From the NCBI GenBank assembly GCA_002083615.1, contig MSXO01000010.1:22426-86425 (forward strand): 64,000 nucleotides of DNA. Reading direction: 5' to 3'. Below the pieces are notes generated by a model that was given only the letters and a program-made list of their open reading frames with translations, searched no databases and was not told the DNA's origin. Positions 8,514 through 17,407 of the stretch are shown here, piece after piece; position 1 is the stretch's first letter, and every line of letters starts with the position of its first letter. Origin of the DNA: Proteobacteria bacterium ST_bin11 (GTDB taxonomy: Bacteria; Pseudomonadota; Gammaproteobacteria; Methylococcales; Methylomonadaceae). A program made the translations under genes and the position numbers.

Positions 8514-9293
8514 TTAAGAAGTAACCGCCGAGCGCTTCAACACTCTAATCAGTAAAAAATCCCGAGCAAAGCGCATAAGAAATACAGGATTGGTGGAAAA
8601 ATAGCGCTTAATCAAGCGTCTATCCTTCGCCATCCGATAACACCATTCCAAACCGTTTTTTTGCATCCAAAGCGGTGCCCGTTTGATATGTCCTGAGTGA
8701 AAGTCAAAAGCAGCGCCAACACCTAATTGCACCGGAACGTGAACTCTTTCCAAATGCGCCGCGATCCACTTTTCCTGTTTGGGCGCACCTAAACCCACCC
8801 AGAGAAAATCCGGCTTGGCATCGTTGATTAAATCGACAAGTTGATGATCTTCTTCCGCAGTCAAGGCCCGAAACGGCGGGGAATGCCAACCCACGAGTTG
8901 CGCATGCGGGTAGCGCTTGCGGATGTTTGCAAGCAAATCCACCAAGACCTCGTCTTTGCCGCCCAGAAAAAAATGCCGCCAACCCAGTTGTTGACCATGA
9001 TCCAGAGATTTCAACATCAAATCCGGTCCACAAACCCGAGTTTTAATCTCCGCTTGATGCACCAGCTTGGCGTACCAAACCAAAGGTAAGCCGTCCATCG
9101 TAGACAAAGCTTTATTCGAAATGTCGCGCAACTCGCTATCGGTGAGACTGGCTACTGTGGTGTGCACGTTGGCAATACAAACCTGATGAGATTGGCCGCT
9201 GGCGATCCAATTTTCAAAAAGCGTTAACGTAAACTCGTAATCCAGGATGGGAAAGCGTATTCCGAAAATATCTACTGACTTGAGAGACTGCAT
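8514..9293 (-). CDS. WecG/TagA/CpsF family glycosyltransferase
   Basis: Family GT26 enzyme that transfers a UDP-activated sugar (ManNAc, ManNAcA or glucose in known members) to a lipid-linked acceptor during polysaccharide assembly on the inner face of the cytoplasmic membrane. Visible family motifs: TTVASLTD, a DGLPLVWYAK segment, FFLGGK, WVGLGAPKQEKW and GVGAAFDFHSG followed by RAPLWMQKNGLEW. The start at 9293 gives 259 residues and has a GGAG six bases upstream; a frame to 9326 adds eleven residues without a ribosome-binding site. It ends the minus-strand polysaccharide region, separated from the main block by the beta-helix genes. Sugar specificity cannot be read from sequence. Confidence 0.9.
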   Translation of the reverse strand: MQSLKSVDIFGIRFPILDYEFTLTLFENWIASGQSHQVCIANVHTTVASLTDSELRDISNKALSTMDGLPLVWYAKLVHQAEIKTRVCGPDLMLKSLDHGQQLGWRHFFLGGKDEVLVDLLANIRKRYPHAQLVGWHSPPFRALTAEEDHQLVDLINDAKPDFLWVGLGAPKQEKWIAAHLERVHVPVQLGVGAAFDFHSGHIKRAPLWMQKNGLEWCYRMAKDRRLIKRYFSTNPVFLMRFARDFLLIRVLKRSAVTS

Positions 9294-10341
9294 TCCGTGC
9301 TCCATTGGGCGGTTAATTGAAAACATATGCGTTTAGATTTTGTCATTGCCCTAGCATCTCTATATTCGCGTTCGGAGTCAATCTGGAACAGTCGTAGTAA
9401 AGAGTTATCAAACCGAATATTCCTATTCTCGACGAGGGAAGCTGCTAACTTAAGGTACTTCCTCATACTCAGCGGCAACGGAATCAAGGAAGCTTTTTTG
9501 GACACCTCCCCGCCCCTAGCCCAGATTTTTCAAAGAGTGGCTGATGGCCAAAAACCCGAACCTAACCACTTTTGTCATAACGGTTTACAGGCAGGTGGTG
9601 CGGCTAAACGTCGCATGGACATCCACAAAAGCCAAGAAAACACTAGACAGCAAGCGTACTAGGCTCCTTGAGACCGAAACGCTGTCCGGCGTTGTCAACC
9701 AAGGCCCGTAGGCACCAATAAATGCTCCTAAACAGTCAAAACTACCAGAATATCTAGTTTACTTAAACGATTAAGATTTAATTAAAATAAGAAAATGGCT
9801 TGGTTATCAAGTCATTATGTTTTAGGCTGTATTTAGCCTCCACATTTGTCAATTTGTACATTGACAGTCTGAACGCGAAGGATAGCAGCTTAGTAACACC
9901 ATTCGCGCCGACCCCGACAAACTGAAATACTTAGAGGCAGATTACAAATTATGCTTGGATGTACACAAAAAATAGCGATTCTCGAATCCATAATTGATAC
10001 AGGTCTTTAGCAACACACGTCAAAGGCAATCCAGAAAACACATAACTTTTAATGTTAGATATACGCACCAAATTGGTACGCCAAACCTAAGACCAGCCAT
10101 AACGGTATTGACAATCGTTTTCTGAGAGACCCTGTCCGTAACTATCGAAGAGAGGTACTAACAATTTTAAGATCATTGGTGATACAGGTTTTACATAAAT
10201 CTCACTGTTGACCCAATTCTGAAACAATTTCAGAGTATCCTCGGAACCAAGGACCGGATCCTAACCCCATAATTTAATTAGCTTGAGTGTATTTTGTTGC
10301 CCAAAGGGCAATTGGAGCACAAATTAATCAAGGAGAATAAA
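9294..10341. other. long non-coding/decayed intergenic region
   Basis: About one kilobase with no convincing gene. Frames of 77-111 residues here have no recognisable motif or ribosome-binding site. A 28-residue fragment at 9901-9975 (IRADPDKLKYLEADYKLCLD) looks like the tail of a lost gene. An operator-like palindrome lies at 9847-9866. The 3' end must hold the promoter for the first beta-helix gene. The region is AT-rich and looks like eroded mobile or accessory DNA. Confidence 0.5.
9847..9866. promoter_or_regulatory. operator-like palindrome TGTCAAT-N6-ATTGACA
   Basis: Perfect seven-base arms TGTCAAT (9847-9853) and ATTGACA (9860-9866) separated by TTGTAC. The 20-base spacing suits a dimeric helix-turn-helix regulator. 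It lies between the divergent wecG-like and beta-helix genes, though about 480-550 bases from either start, so assignment to a promoter is uncertain. Confidence 0.35.
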
Positions 10342-12438
10342 ATGTTATCTAAAATTTTGATCACTCTAGTACTCTCGACTTTCTGCACCGCAGCAGCAGC
10401 GCAGGATTTTTACGTCTCGCCATCAGGAAGTGACCGATTCAACGGCCTATCCCCCAGGTCCAATCTATGGACCAATACGGGTCCGTTCAGGACATTAGCT
10501 CGCGCCCAACAAGCTATTAGAAGTTTAAAAGCTGCCGGCAGATTTAACAAAGCAATTACCGTACATGTTGGCAGAGGCACTTATCAACTTCAAACTGCGA
10601 TGGTATTTGATAGCAGAGACTCCGGTCTTCCTGGCCAGGAAATTCTTTGGCAGGGTGAGAAGGACGCCACTTTAATTTCTGGGGGTATTGAGCTTAAAAG
10701 CTGCCAACAATACGACAGCGCCAATCCAAATCAAATTTTGAGCTGTCAATTGAATCCTAGCGTGTTAGCCAACATCTCGCCAGACGTCAATAAGCGCATC
10801 CTTGGCAACGGTCCTGTATTCGAGTTATTTGTCAACGAAAGTCGGATGCAACCCGCAAGATGGCCCAACTATAATTGGGCATACGTACGCACACCGATTG
10901 AAACTAAGACACAATTCAACGTATTTCAAACTATTCCTAACTTTTCAGGCGACTTAAGCGACGCCCAAGTCCACATTTATCCAGGCGACGATATCTACGA
11001 CCAGTATATCGGGGTATCAGCCTTAGACATACCCAACAAAAAAATTACGTTGTCAAACCCGACCCAATACACCCTCGCCGCCGGCAGGCGCTTTTATTTG
11101 CAAAACATCGAATCGGCCATAGACATACCTGGAGAATGGCACTTTGATAAAGTTAATAATAGAGTTTTGTTTATTCCACTCAATGAAATCCCAGCGAAAC
11201 CAGTCATTTCAGCAGCGAAAAATATTCTAATAATCAAGGACGCCAGTCATATAACATTTAGAAATTTAAAGCTGCAATATAGCACCAGCCACGCGATCAG
11301 AGTTGATCGCACAGATTCCGTATGGATGGACAATCTAGAAATAAGCAACGTTGCTGGTAAAGCCATATGGGCGCCAATGAACACCAATATGTCTATCACA
11401 AACAGCTATTTGCACGATATTGGGCAAGGAGGCATGTTCGTATCCGGTGGAGATAGGCCAACTCTTAAAGCTTCCAATAATTTGATTGAGAATAATCGCA
11501 TCACAAATTACGATAAGATTCTATATAACTGGTCACCAGCCATCGAAATGAACGGTGTAGCGATTACTGTATCTCACAATAAAATAGAGAACGGCAATGG
11601 CAAAGCAATAGTACTCACTGGAAATGACCATATAATAGAAAAAAATGAAATATCCCAAATTTGTCAGCAAACTGATGACTGTGGGGCGATTTACTCGGGC
11701 AGAGACTGGACATTTAGAGGCAACATTGTTCGCTATAACTATATTCACGACTTCTACGGCTACCGTTTGCTGAACCTCGATATTGCCAAGAATATTATAC
11801 AATATACTTATGATGGCGCACGGGGTATCTACTTAGATGACAGAGTCAGCGGGTTTAATGTTTTTAGTAATATCGTAGTCAACACAGGCCAGATAGGGAT
11901 TCAAGTTGGTGGTGGACGCGATACTACTATTGAAAATAACGTAATCAGAACTGGCCGATTCGCCATTCTATTTGACAACCGAAAAAATGCCGACGCCACA
12001 AATGTTAAAAACTCCTTGAATACCATGCCAATTAATAGCGCCATTTGGAAAACCAAGTATCCCGAGCTAAGCAAACCAATTATCAATGACCGTTGGCCGG
12101 AAGGAAACAAAATCACTCGAAACGTCGTAATTTCAAACCGATTTTTTGGGGGTGTATTACTCTACTTCATGCCAATACAAACCAATATAATAAGTAACAA
12201 TCTAGTATGGAACCCTTCAAGACCGCTGACCGTCGATTCAGACGCACTCGATTCACCCTTAGGCAAAAACAGCTATAATTGGACCGACTGGATTAGCAAA
12301 GGCATTGAAAAAAATAGTCTTTTTGCCAACCCCTGCATGGATACTTCTGCTGGCAAAATCACTATAACTTGCGCCAACTCTCCTGTGAACGCGATCGGCT
12401 TCAAATCCATTCCCACCGATATAGGGCTCATTAATTAA
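10342..12438 (+). CDS. secreted right-handed parallel beta-helix protein (copy 1)
   Basis: A 698-residue exported protein with a signal peptide ending near CTAAAAAQ (about residue 20). The mature N-terminus starts DFYVSPSGSD with FRTLARAQQAIRSL, typical of pectate-lyase-fold beta-helix proteins. Repeated N-x-I/V rungs run from about residue 300 to 600. A CGAIYSGRDW motif lies in the helix and the protein ends IPTDIGLIN. This fold is used by polysaccharide lyases, epimerases and hydrolases, so trimming or modification of the neighbouring exopolysaccharide is likely but unproved. The start at 10342 has AAGGAG seven bases upstream; the longer frame to 10294 is not supported. It has a close paralogue directly downstream in the same orientation. 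Confidence 0.88.
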   Translation: MLSKILITLVLSTFCTAAAAQDFYVSPSGSDRFNGLSPRSNLWTNTGPFRTLARAQQAIRSLKAAGRFNKAITVHVGRGTYQLQTAMVFDSRDSGLPGQEILWQGEKDATLISGGIELKSCQQYDSANPNQILSCQLNPSVLANISPDVNKRILGNGPVFELFVNESRMQPARWPNYNWAYVRTPIETKTQFNVFQTIPNFSGDLSDAQVHIYPGDDIYDQYIGVSALDIPNKKITLSNPTQYTLAAGRRFYLQNIESAIDIPGEWHFDKVNNRVLFIPLNEIPAKPVISAAKNILIIKDASHITFRNLKLQYSTSHAIRVDRTDSVWMDNLEISNVAGKAIWAPMNTNMSITNSYLHDIGQGGMFVSGGDRPTLKASNNLIENNRITNYDKILYNWSPAIEMNGVAITVSHNKIENGNGKAIVLTGNDHIIEKNEISQICQQTDDCGAIYSGRDWTFRGNIVRYNYIHDFYGYRLLNLDIAKNIIQYTYDGARGIYLDDRVSGFNVFSNIVVNTGQIGIQVGGGRDTTIENNVIRTGRFAILFDNRKNADATNVKNSLNTMPINSAIWKTKYPELSKPIINDRWPEGNKITRNVVISNRFFGGVLLYFMPIQTNIISNNLVWNPSRPLTVDSDALDSPLGKNSYNWTDWISKGIEKNSLFANPCMDTSAGKITITCANSPVNAIGFKSIPTDIGLIN

Positions 12439-12464
12439 AGTTTAGTATCAGTTGCTTTTTTAGC

Positions 12465-12494
12465 CCACTGAGCGAAATGACAATCACTCAGTGG
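12465..12494. terminator. hairpin between the two beta-helix genes
   Basis: Eight-base perfect arms CCACTGAG and CTCAGTGG separated by 14 bases, 27 bases after the first beta-helix stop. A six-T run precedes rather than follows the stem on the plus strand, so intrinsic termination is uncertain. Confidence 0.35.
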
Positions 12495-12672
12495 ACTTAT
12501 AAGCTGAAATAAAAATGCTCATCAAAATTTATTAGAAGCCAAAACCATCAGTTAGAGTAACTTAAACGCTTTAAAACATCGATAGCTTCTATCGAAATCA
12601 AAAACCTGTTACCACCCTACCTTCTAATTTGATGTGGAGCATACTAACCGTTACTTCCGTTGAGAAACCATA

Positions 12673-14754
12673 ATGCCAAATAAGTTGATTTACGCCATTG
12701 CCATGTTTAGTCTCTCCCCAACAGTAATGTCCCAAAACTTTTACGTCGCTGAGTCAGGTGACGACAACGCAAACGGCTTGTCATTAATATCAGACGTAGA
12801 CGGGGCATCCAGACCATTCAGAACGCTTGCTCGTGCGCAACAAGCCGTCAGAGACTTAAAGAAAAATGACTCTTTCAACGAACCGGTTACGGTGCATGTC
12901 CAAGCCGGCACTTACTTTTTGGAAAAAGCGCTAGAGTTTGACATCAGAGATTCTGGATTTGCCGAGCGACAAATAACTTGGCAAGCCGAAAATGGTCAAG
13001 TTGTCATTAGCGGCGGAATTGTTTTGCAAAACTGTCTCCCAAATGGAAAAGGCGTTTGGAATTGCCCGACCAAAGATCTAAATCTAGACAAAGTGAAATA
13101 TGCCCAAAGCTACAGAATCAAGGGCGACATTCCCGGATTTGACTTGTTTGTAGATCAGCAAAGAATGCATCTAGCACGGTGGCCGAATGGGGACTGGGCC
13201 CATATTAGAGAACCCCTCGACGAAAAAACCAGTTTCACCAGCATGGAACCCTTACCATCGACTGAAGCAGATCTTGACCATGCCCAAGTTCATATATTTG
13301 CCGGTAACGACTGGTACGATGAATATATCGGCATCGCCTCAATACTCTCAGACCAAAATAAAATTACCCTATCGAATAAAGCTGCTTACCCTCTAGCTAG
13401 TGGCCGCCGATTTTATTTGCAAAACATCCAGTCCGAACTTGATGACACAGGTGAATGGTTTTATGACCGGGCAAAGAATAACTTATCCTTCATTCCGCAC
13501 AGTTTACATACGCCAAATAAGGTAATTGCCTCAGTATTACAAAAGCTGATAGTGATTAATGGTTCGAGTTACATTAACTTCAAAGACTTCGCCTTTCGAC
13601 ATTGCGCAGGCGCAGCACTAAATATCAATAAAACACATCACGTAAGCTTTAATAACATTGAAACCAACAACATTGGAGGACGAGCAGTAGAAATCATCGA
13701 TAGCACGGATATTATTATCTCAAACAGCCATATTCATGACGCCGGCCAAGGCGGCATATTATTGGCTGGAGGTGACCGAAACACATTAAAGCCCGGCAAC
13801 AATTTAGTTCATAACACACATATCCACGACGTTAGTCAGTCAATAATGTCTTATGCACCCGCCATCGAATTTGCCGGCGTCGGAAACCAAGCCACTCATA
13901 ACTTAGTTGAACAATTACCCGGAACGGGGATATTGATTAACGGAAACGATCATTTAGTTGAAAAAAATGAAGTTCACCATGTTTGCGAGCAGTCATCCGA
14001 TTGCGGAGCGATCTATTCCGGTCGAGACTGGACGTATCGCGGCAACGTTATCCGCTATAACAGCGTCCACGATTTATCGGGTTATGGCCTGAAAGTTGTC
14101 GACATAGCCAATAACCGAGTAGTTTACGCCAAACCGGACGGTGTTCGGGGCATATATTTGGACGACTTGGTGAGTGGTTTCAGCGTCATCGGCAATCTAT
14201 TAAATAACGCCGGCCTTATTGCCATTCAACTGGGAGGTGGCCGCGACAATATCATTGAAAACAATATCATTAGCACCAATGACTTCGCCATCTGGGTAGA
14301 CTACCGTAAGCCAAGCCCTGAGCTAAAGAGGCGTCTCACCCAAGTACCCTATAAAAGCGAAGCCTGGCTAAGTAAATACCCCAAACTCGGCGACCCCATG
14401 TTGAATGAAGGCTGGCCCGAAGGCAATACAGTAAAACGCAATACTATTATCTCCACTCGACCGGATAACTGGGCGCTCCGCTATATGATGCCGGCATTCA
14501 GTAACACAATTGAACGCAATCTGGTCTGGAGCACCTCAGGGACTTTCAATGTCGCCTACAACATCCTAGATAAACTTATAAAGCGCGATGGCGTCACTTG
14601 GCAGAACTGGGTGAACGAAGGTCTTGAGCGCAACAGCCTGATTGCCGATCCTTGCCTAACGATAACTGGCAATAAAGCTACTTTTTGCCGTCAATCGCAA
14701 TTGCATACAATCGGCATACAGCCATTACCCTTAGACATAGGTTTAATAAAATAA
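12673..14754 (+). CDS. secreted right-handed parallel beta-helix protein (copy 2)
   Basis: A 693-residue paralogue of the preceding gene, colinear over its full length. It shares the mature start (NFYVAESGDDNANG), FRTLARAQQAV, RWPNGDW, RRFYLQNIQSE, CGAIYSGRDWTYRGN, VSGFSVIGN, GGGRDNIIENN and an ending PLPLDIGLIK. A signal peptide of about 20 residues precedes the mature start. Divergence is substantial, so the duplication is old or the two copies act on different substrates. The 234-base gap suggests a separate promoter or read-through. The likely target is the polysaccharide made by the surrounding genes, by context and fold only. No ribosome-binding site is obvious at this start. Confidence 0.88.
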   Translation: MPNKLIYAIAMFSLSPTVMSQNFYVAESGDDNANGLSLISDVDGASRPFRTLARAQQAVRDLKKNDSFNEPVTVHVQAGTYFLEKALEFDIRDSGFAERQITWQAENGQVVISGGIVLQNCLPNGKGVWNCPTKDLNLDKVKYAQSYRIKGDIPGFDLFVDQQRMHLARWPNGDWAHIREPLDEKTSFTSMEPLPSTEADLDHAQVHIFAGNDWYDEYIGIASILSDQNKITLSNKAAYPLASGRRFYLQNIQSELDDTGEWFYDRAKNNLSFIPHSLHTPNKVIASVLQKLIVINGSSYINFKDFAFRHCAGAALNINKTHHVSFNNIETNNIGGRAVEIIDSTDIIISNSHIHDAGQGGILLAGGDRNTLKPGNNLVHNTHIHDVSQSIMSYAPAIEFAGVGNQATHNLVEQLPGTGILINGNDHLVEKNEVHHVCEQSSDCGAIYSGRDWTYRGNVIRYNSVHDLSGYGLKVVDIANNRVVYAKPDGVRGIYLDDLVSGFSVIGNLLNNAGLIAIQLGGGRDNIIENNIISTNDFAIWVDYRKPSPELKRRLTQVPYKSEAWLSKYPKLGDPMLNEGWPEGNTVKRNTIISTRPDNWALRYMMPAFSNTIERNLVWSTSGTFNVAYNILDKLIKRDGVTWQNWVNEGLERNSLIADPCLTITGNKATFCRQSQLHTIGIQPLPLDIGLIK

Positions 14755-14807
14755 AACTCTTAACAGCCCGGGTTTTCTCGAGGCTCCAAACTTTGAGAGA
14801 ATCTAGG

Positions 14808-14948
14808 AATGAAAACACTACCAAGCAATATCAATCGGAAATTCGAGAACGAGCGGTTCGTATGGCGCGGTAACATCAAAACGAAACCGATCTCACTATG
14901 CGTGGTGGGGATCATCTCCAAGGTTCTCGGGGCGGATCAATCGAGTTA
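14808..14948 (+). pseudogene. fragment of an IS3-family transposase orfA
   Basis: A short stretch translates to KQYQSEIRERAVRMAR, matching the usual start of IS3-type OrfA (FRERAVRM). It is then interrupted by TAA, and downstream codons in other frames (HQNE, W/IISK..LGA) still follow the OrfA pattern. Only the first third or so of orfA remains and there is no orfB, so it is a relic. Confidence 0.5.
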
Positions 14949-16139
14949 AATTCGCCTTGTCGAGCCGACTGAGGCAATAGCCGAATCATAAACCCCCATC
15001 AACTCAAAATAGTTCCGTTCCGCGGTGTATTTTTCTAGAAAGATGCTCCTAGCATTGGCACCTAACCGTTGCCTTTGCTGGGGATTCTCCAAGAGCCATT
15101 TCGCTTTACTAGCTAAGTCATTTGGATCTCCTGGAGTAAACAGCAAACCCGTTTCACCGTCTCTGATAATATCAGCCATGCTGCCTAACCTTGAAGCCAA
15201 AACCGGCAAGCCATGAGCAAAAGCCTCGACTAACACCAAAGGGAATCCTTCATACCATTCCGAAGGCAATACTAAATAAGCTGCCTGTCGCATCAAATTA
15301 CTAACTTGTGTGGCATCTTGCCGCCCCAAGGCCAGAATATTTTTTTTATCTTTTAATTCCTCCTGGAGAGGCCCTACGCCAGCTACTTTCAATAAACACT
15401 CATCACTCAAAAATGACCACGCGTTAAGCATGGTATCGATGCCCTTTTCCACGCTAATACGACCCACAAATAACGCGTACGCAGACTTTTCCACCTCTTT
15501 CGGTATTGTTGAGCTCTGAAAAGGGTCATATAGAAAATTGGGTTTTACCACAATTTTGTCTACGGGAAACCCGGCCTCGACAAACTTACTCTTTGCAAAA
15601 TCGGTTAAGGCAATAAACCGACCTACCTTATGCTGCCATGTTCCGAGTTGGCGATGTTGAGAGACCATATGGGCAACCACCAGACTACCCAGCTTTGAGC
15701 CGCGATAACAGTCGTACAAAGCCGCTTGATACGGCGTCCCCCGAATGCAGAGCTCACATACCTTCCCATCTCGCAACAGCATCGCTCCCGGACATATCAG
15801 TCGATAGTTGTGAAGCGTTTGAACTACGGGAACCCCTTCTTGCATGCACGCATCGAAAATTGACGGACTAACCTGTGGAAAAAAATTATGCACATGCACT
15901 AAATCCGGTTTAAACCTGCGCAATTTGTCTAAAGCAATCGTTAGGCTAGCACGAGAATAACTGGTAGAAAGTGCCGCTTTAACTTTGCCGAGAACGCTAC
16001 CCGACAAATCTTTATTATCAACCCTCCACAACTCGACCTCGTGCCCGTGGGCTCGCAACAGCTCGCATTCTGATGCAACCACAGCATCTTCGCCACCGGC
16101 TTGCTGGTAATAATTATGAACGAACAATACTTTATGCAT
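14946..16139 (-). CDS. glycosyltransferase family 4 protein
   Basis: A 397-residue GT-B glycosyltransferase. The N-terminal domain begins VLFVHNYYQQAGGEDAVV with the glycine-rich acceptor loop and contains VHVHNFFPQVSPSIFDA. The C-terminal nucleotide-sugar domain shows YALFVGRISVEKGIDTML, LVLPSEWYEGFPLVLVEA (the EX7E element) and HGLPVLASRLGSM. It is predicted to add one sugar to a lipid-linked repeat unit at the cytoplasmic membrane. It is separated from the main minus-strand block by 331 bases, so probably has its own promoter. Donor and acceptor are unknown. Confidence 0.92.
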   Translation of the reverse strand: MHKVLFVHNYYQQAGGEDAVVASECELLRAHGHEVELWRVDNKDLSGSVLGKVKAALSTSYSRASLTIALDKLRRFKPDLVHVHNFFPQVSPSIFDACMQEGVPVVQTLHNYRLICPGAMLLRDGKVCELCIRGTPYQAALYDCYRGSKLGSLVVAHMVSQHRQLGTWQHKVGRFIALTDFAKSKFVEAGFPVDKIVVKPNFLYDPFQSSTIPKEVEKSAYALFVGRISVEKGIDTMLNAWSFLSDECLLKVAGVGPLQEELKDKKNILALGRQDATQVSNLMRQAAYLVLPSEWYEGFPLVLVEAFAHGLPVLASRLGSMADIIRDGETGLLFTPGDPNDLASKAKWLLENPQQRQRLGANARSIFLEKYTAERNYFELMGVYDSAIASVGSTRRI

Positions 16140-16470
16140 AGTTAAGGCGTATTAGTTTTAGGCGAGGTAGAGGGGCTCAGACAGCGAAGTTCCACAAGAA
16201 CAAGGCGGCGTCCAACTGCAAGCTCTAGGGGGCCAGCGCTCTCTTACCACGAGGTAAAACGCTTGCCCAACGGATCTCTAATTAAACAAGTTTTTTAATA
16301 AAGTTGGCTGAAATCGATTGCTACTGATAGTCAAAAAAATAAAGCGACCAGTTAATCCAGACTTTCATAAGGTATCTTTGTCATCCGGAACTCAAAATCA
16401 GAATCAAGAGCCTACTAAATTATTTTTCCTCAGAACAAACTTCCAACCAACTAAGATGGGCTTTAATACA
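16140..16470. other. intergenic region without visible gene
   Basis: 331 bases between two minus-strand glycosyltransferase genes. No open frame of note, no RNA gene and no clear terminator seen. It becomes strongly AT-rich toward 16470, where the low-GC polysaccharide block begins. It should contain the promoter of the family 4 glycosyltransferase. Confidence 0.4.
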
Positions 16471-17385
16471 TTACCCTACCAGTTTTGATTTAATATTACG
16501 AGCAATTCTTGGCAGATAAAATCTCTTTAAATGAGCAAGATTTGGTATAAAACAGAGAAACAACAAAATCCTGCCAAATATGCCTGCGATATCATCAAAA
16601 AGACCAAACTGATTAATAATTAACTCGACATCAGCCTTCCCCCTAATTTCATACTTCACAGCCATATATCTTTTCTGAAAATGGATATAAAGAAACTCCT
16701 TATCTGAAGTATTTAGGCATTTACACGTTAGTTTTCCGTTTGACCAAGTAAAATATTGACCGAATTTGTTTGGATGGACAGTGGTATATAAAAAGGGACT
16801 CTTTGGATTGATGTCCGCTATCAATTCATCATGACAAACGGATAGTCCGCTAGATAAGAAAACCTTATCTATACCGTTGGTTTCATCAAAATTCAAAAAC
16901 CTTTCAGTTGAAAAAATGTATCGATAGTCAAGCGCCTCCGCGCCCTTTTTATAAATGCCATTTATCTGAACAGTATTTCTATAAAGTGTGAGATGTCCTC
17001 TCCGAAAAACTTTTACAAAATTTTCTTGACCAGCTATCTCGATCAATGGGCTCAAATCGCCAAAAATCATATCAAAATCGCAATGACCCCACCAATCGTA
17101 GCCGGTGAAATACTCAGCCAGCAGATCTCCATAAGCCGGTTGAAAGTCTGTAAGTTTATATGGAGAGTGAAGCGCCAAAGGAAAATCAAAATTCACTTGG
17201 AAGCGCTGACGTATATTCTCAAAAGTGGTGCTGACAAACTTAACATTCTGCGGAACTTCACTTTCAATGTCGAAATCGACGAAGAACAAAAAATTGATTT
17301 CAGGATTTAGTCCGCAAGATTTCAAAAAAAGATCGAAATAACCCGGCGGAGTACCAAAATAAATATTTGAAATAACAATTTTCAT
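16471..17385 (-). CDS. DUF6625-type glycosyltransferase-like protein
   Basis: A 304-residue protein resembling the DUF6625 family often found in polysaccharide clusters. The key segment is DWWGHCDFDMIFGDL near residue 97, where DFD is a DxD-like metal/nucleotide-sugar site, with YKLTDFQPAYG upstream. The N-terminus MKIVISNIYFGTPPGYFDLF fits the family. A hydrophobic stretch near 270-285 (AGIFGRILLFLCFIPNL) may associate it with the membrane. It follows the next gene (upstream on this strand) by 22 bases, so it belongs to the same transcription unit. The reaction is inferred from family and context. Confidence 0.8.
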   Translation of the reverse strand: MKIVISNIYFGTPPGYFDLFLKSCGLNPEINFLFFVDFDIESEVPQNVKFVSTTFENIRQRFQVNFDFPLALHSPYKLTDFQPAYGDLLAEYFTGYDWWGHCDFDMIFGDLSPLIEIAGQENFVKVFRRGHLTLYRNTVQINGIYKKGAEALDYRYIFSTERFLNFDETNGIDKVFLSSGLSVCHDELIADINPKSPFLYTTVHPNKFGQYFTWSNGKLTCKCLNTSDKEFLYIHFQKRYMAVKYEIRGKADVELIINQFGLFDDIAGIFGRILLFLCFIPNLAHLKRFYLPRIARNIKSKLVG

Positions 17386-17407
17386 ACACTTCCTTTTCTA
17401 GAATAAG

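Noticed and set aside
9272..9505. 77-codon minus-strand frame overlapping the wecG-like start
   Set aside because: Overlaps the chosen gene start and shows no motif or ribosome-binding site.
9489..9520. Possible IS terminal inverted repeat (TGGACACCTCC)
   Set aside because: Resembles IS3-type ends but no matching second end or transposase was found nearby.
9327..9662. 111-codon plus-strand frame in the wecG-like/beta-helix gap
   Set aside because: No recognisable domain, no ribosome-binding site, low-complexity and mixed composition; more likely non-coding or relic DNA.
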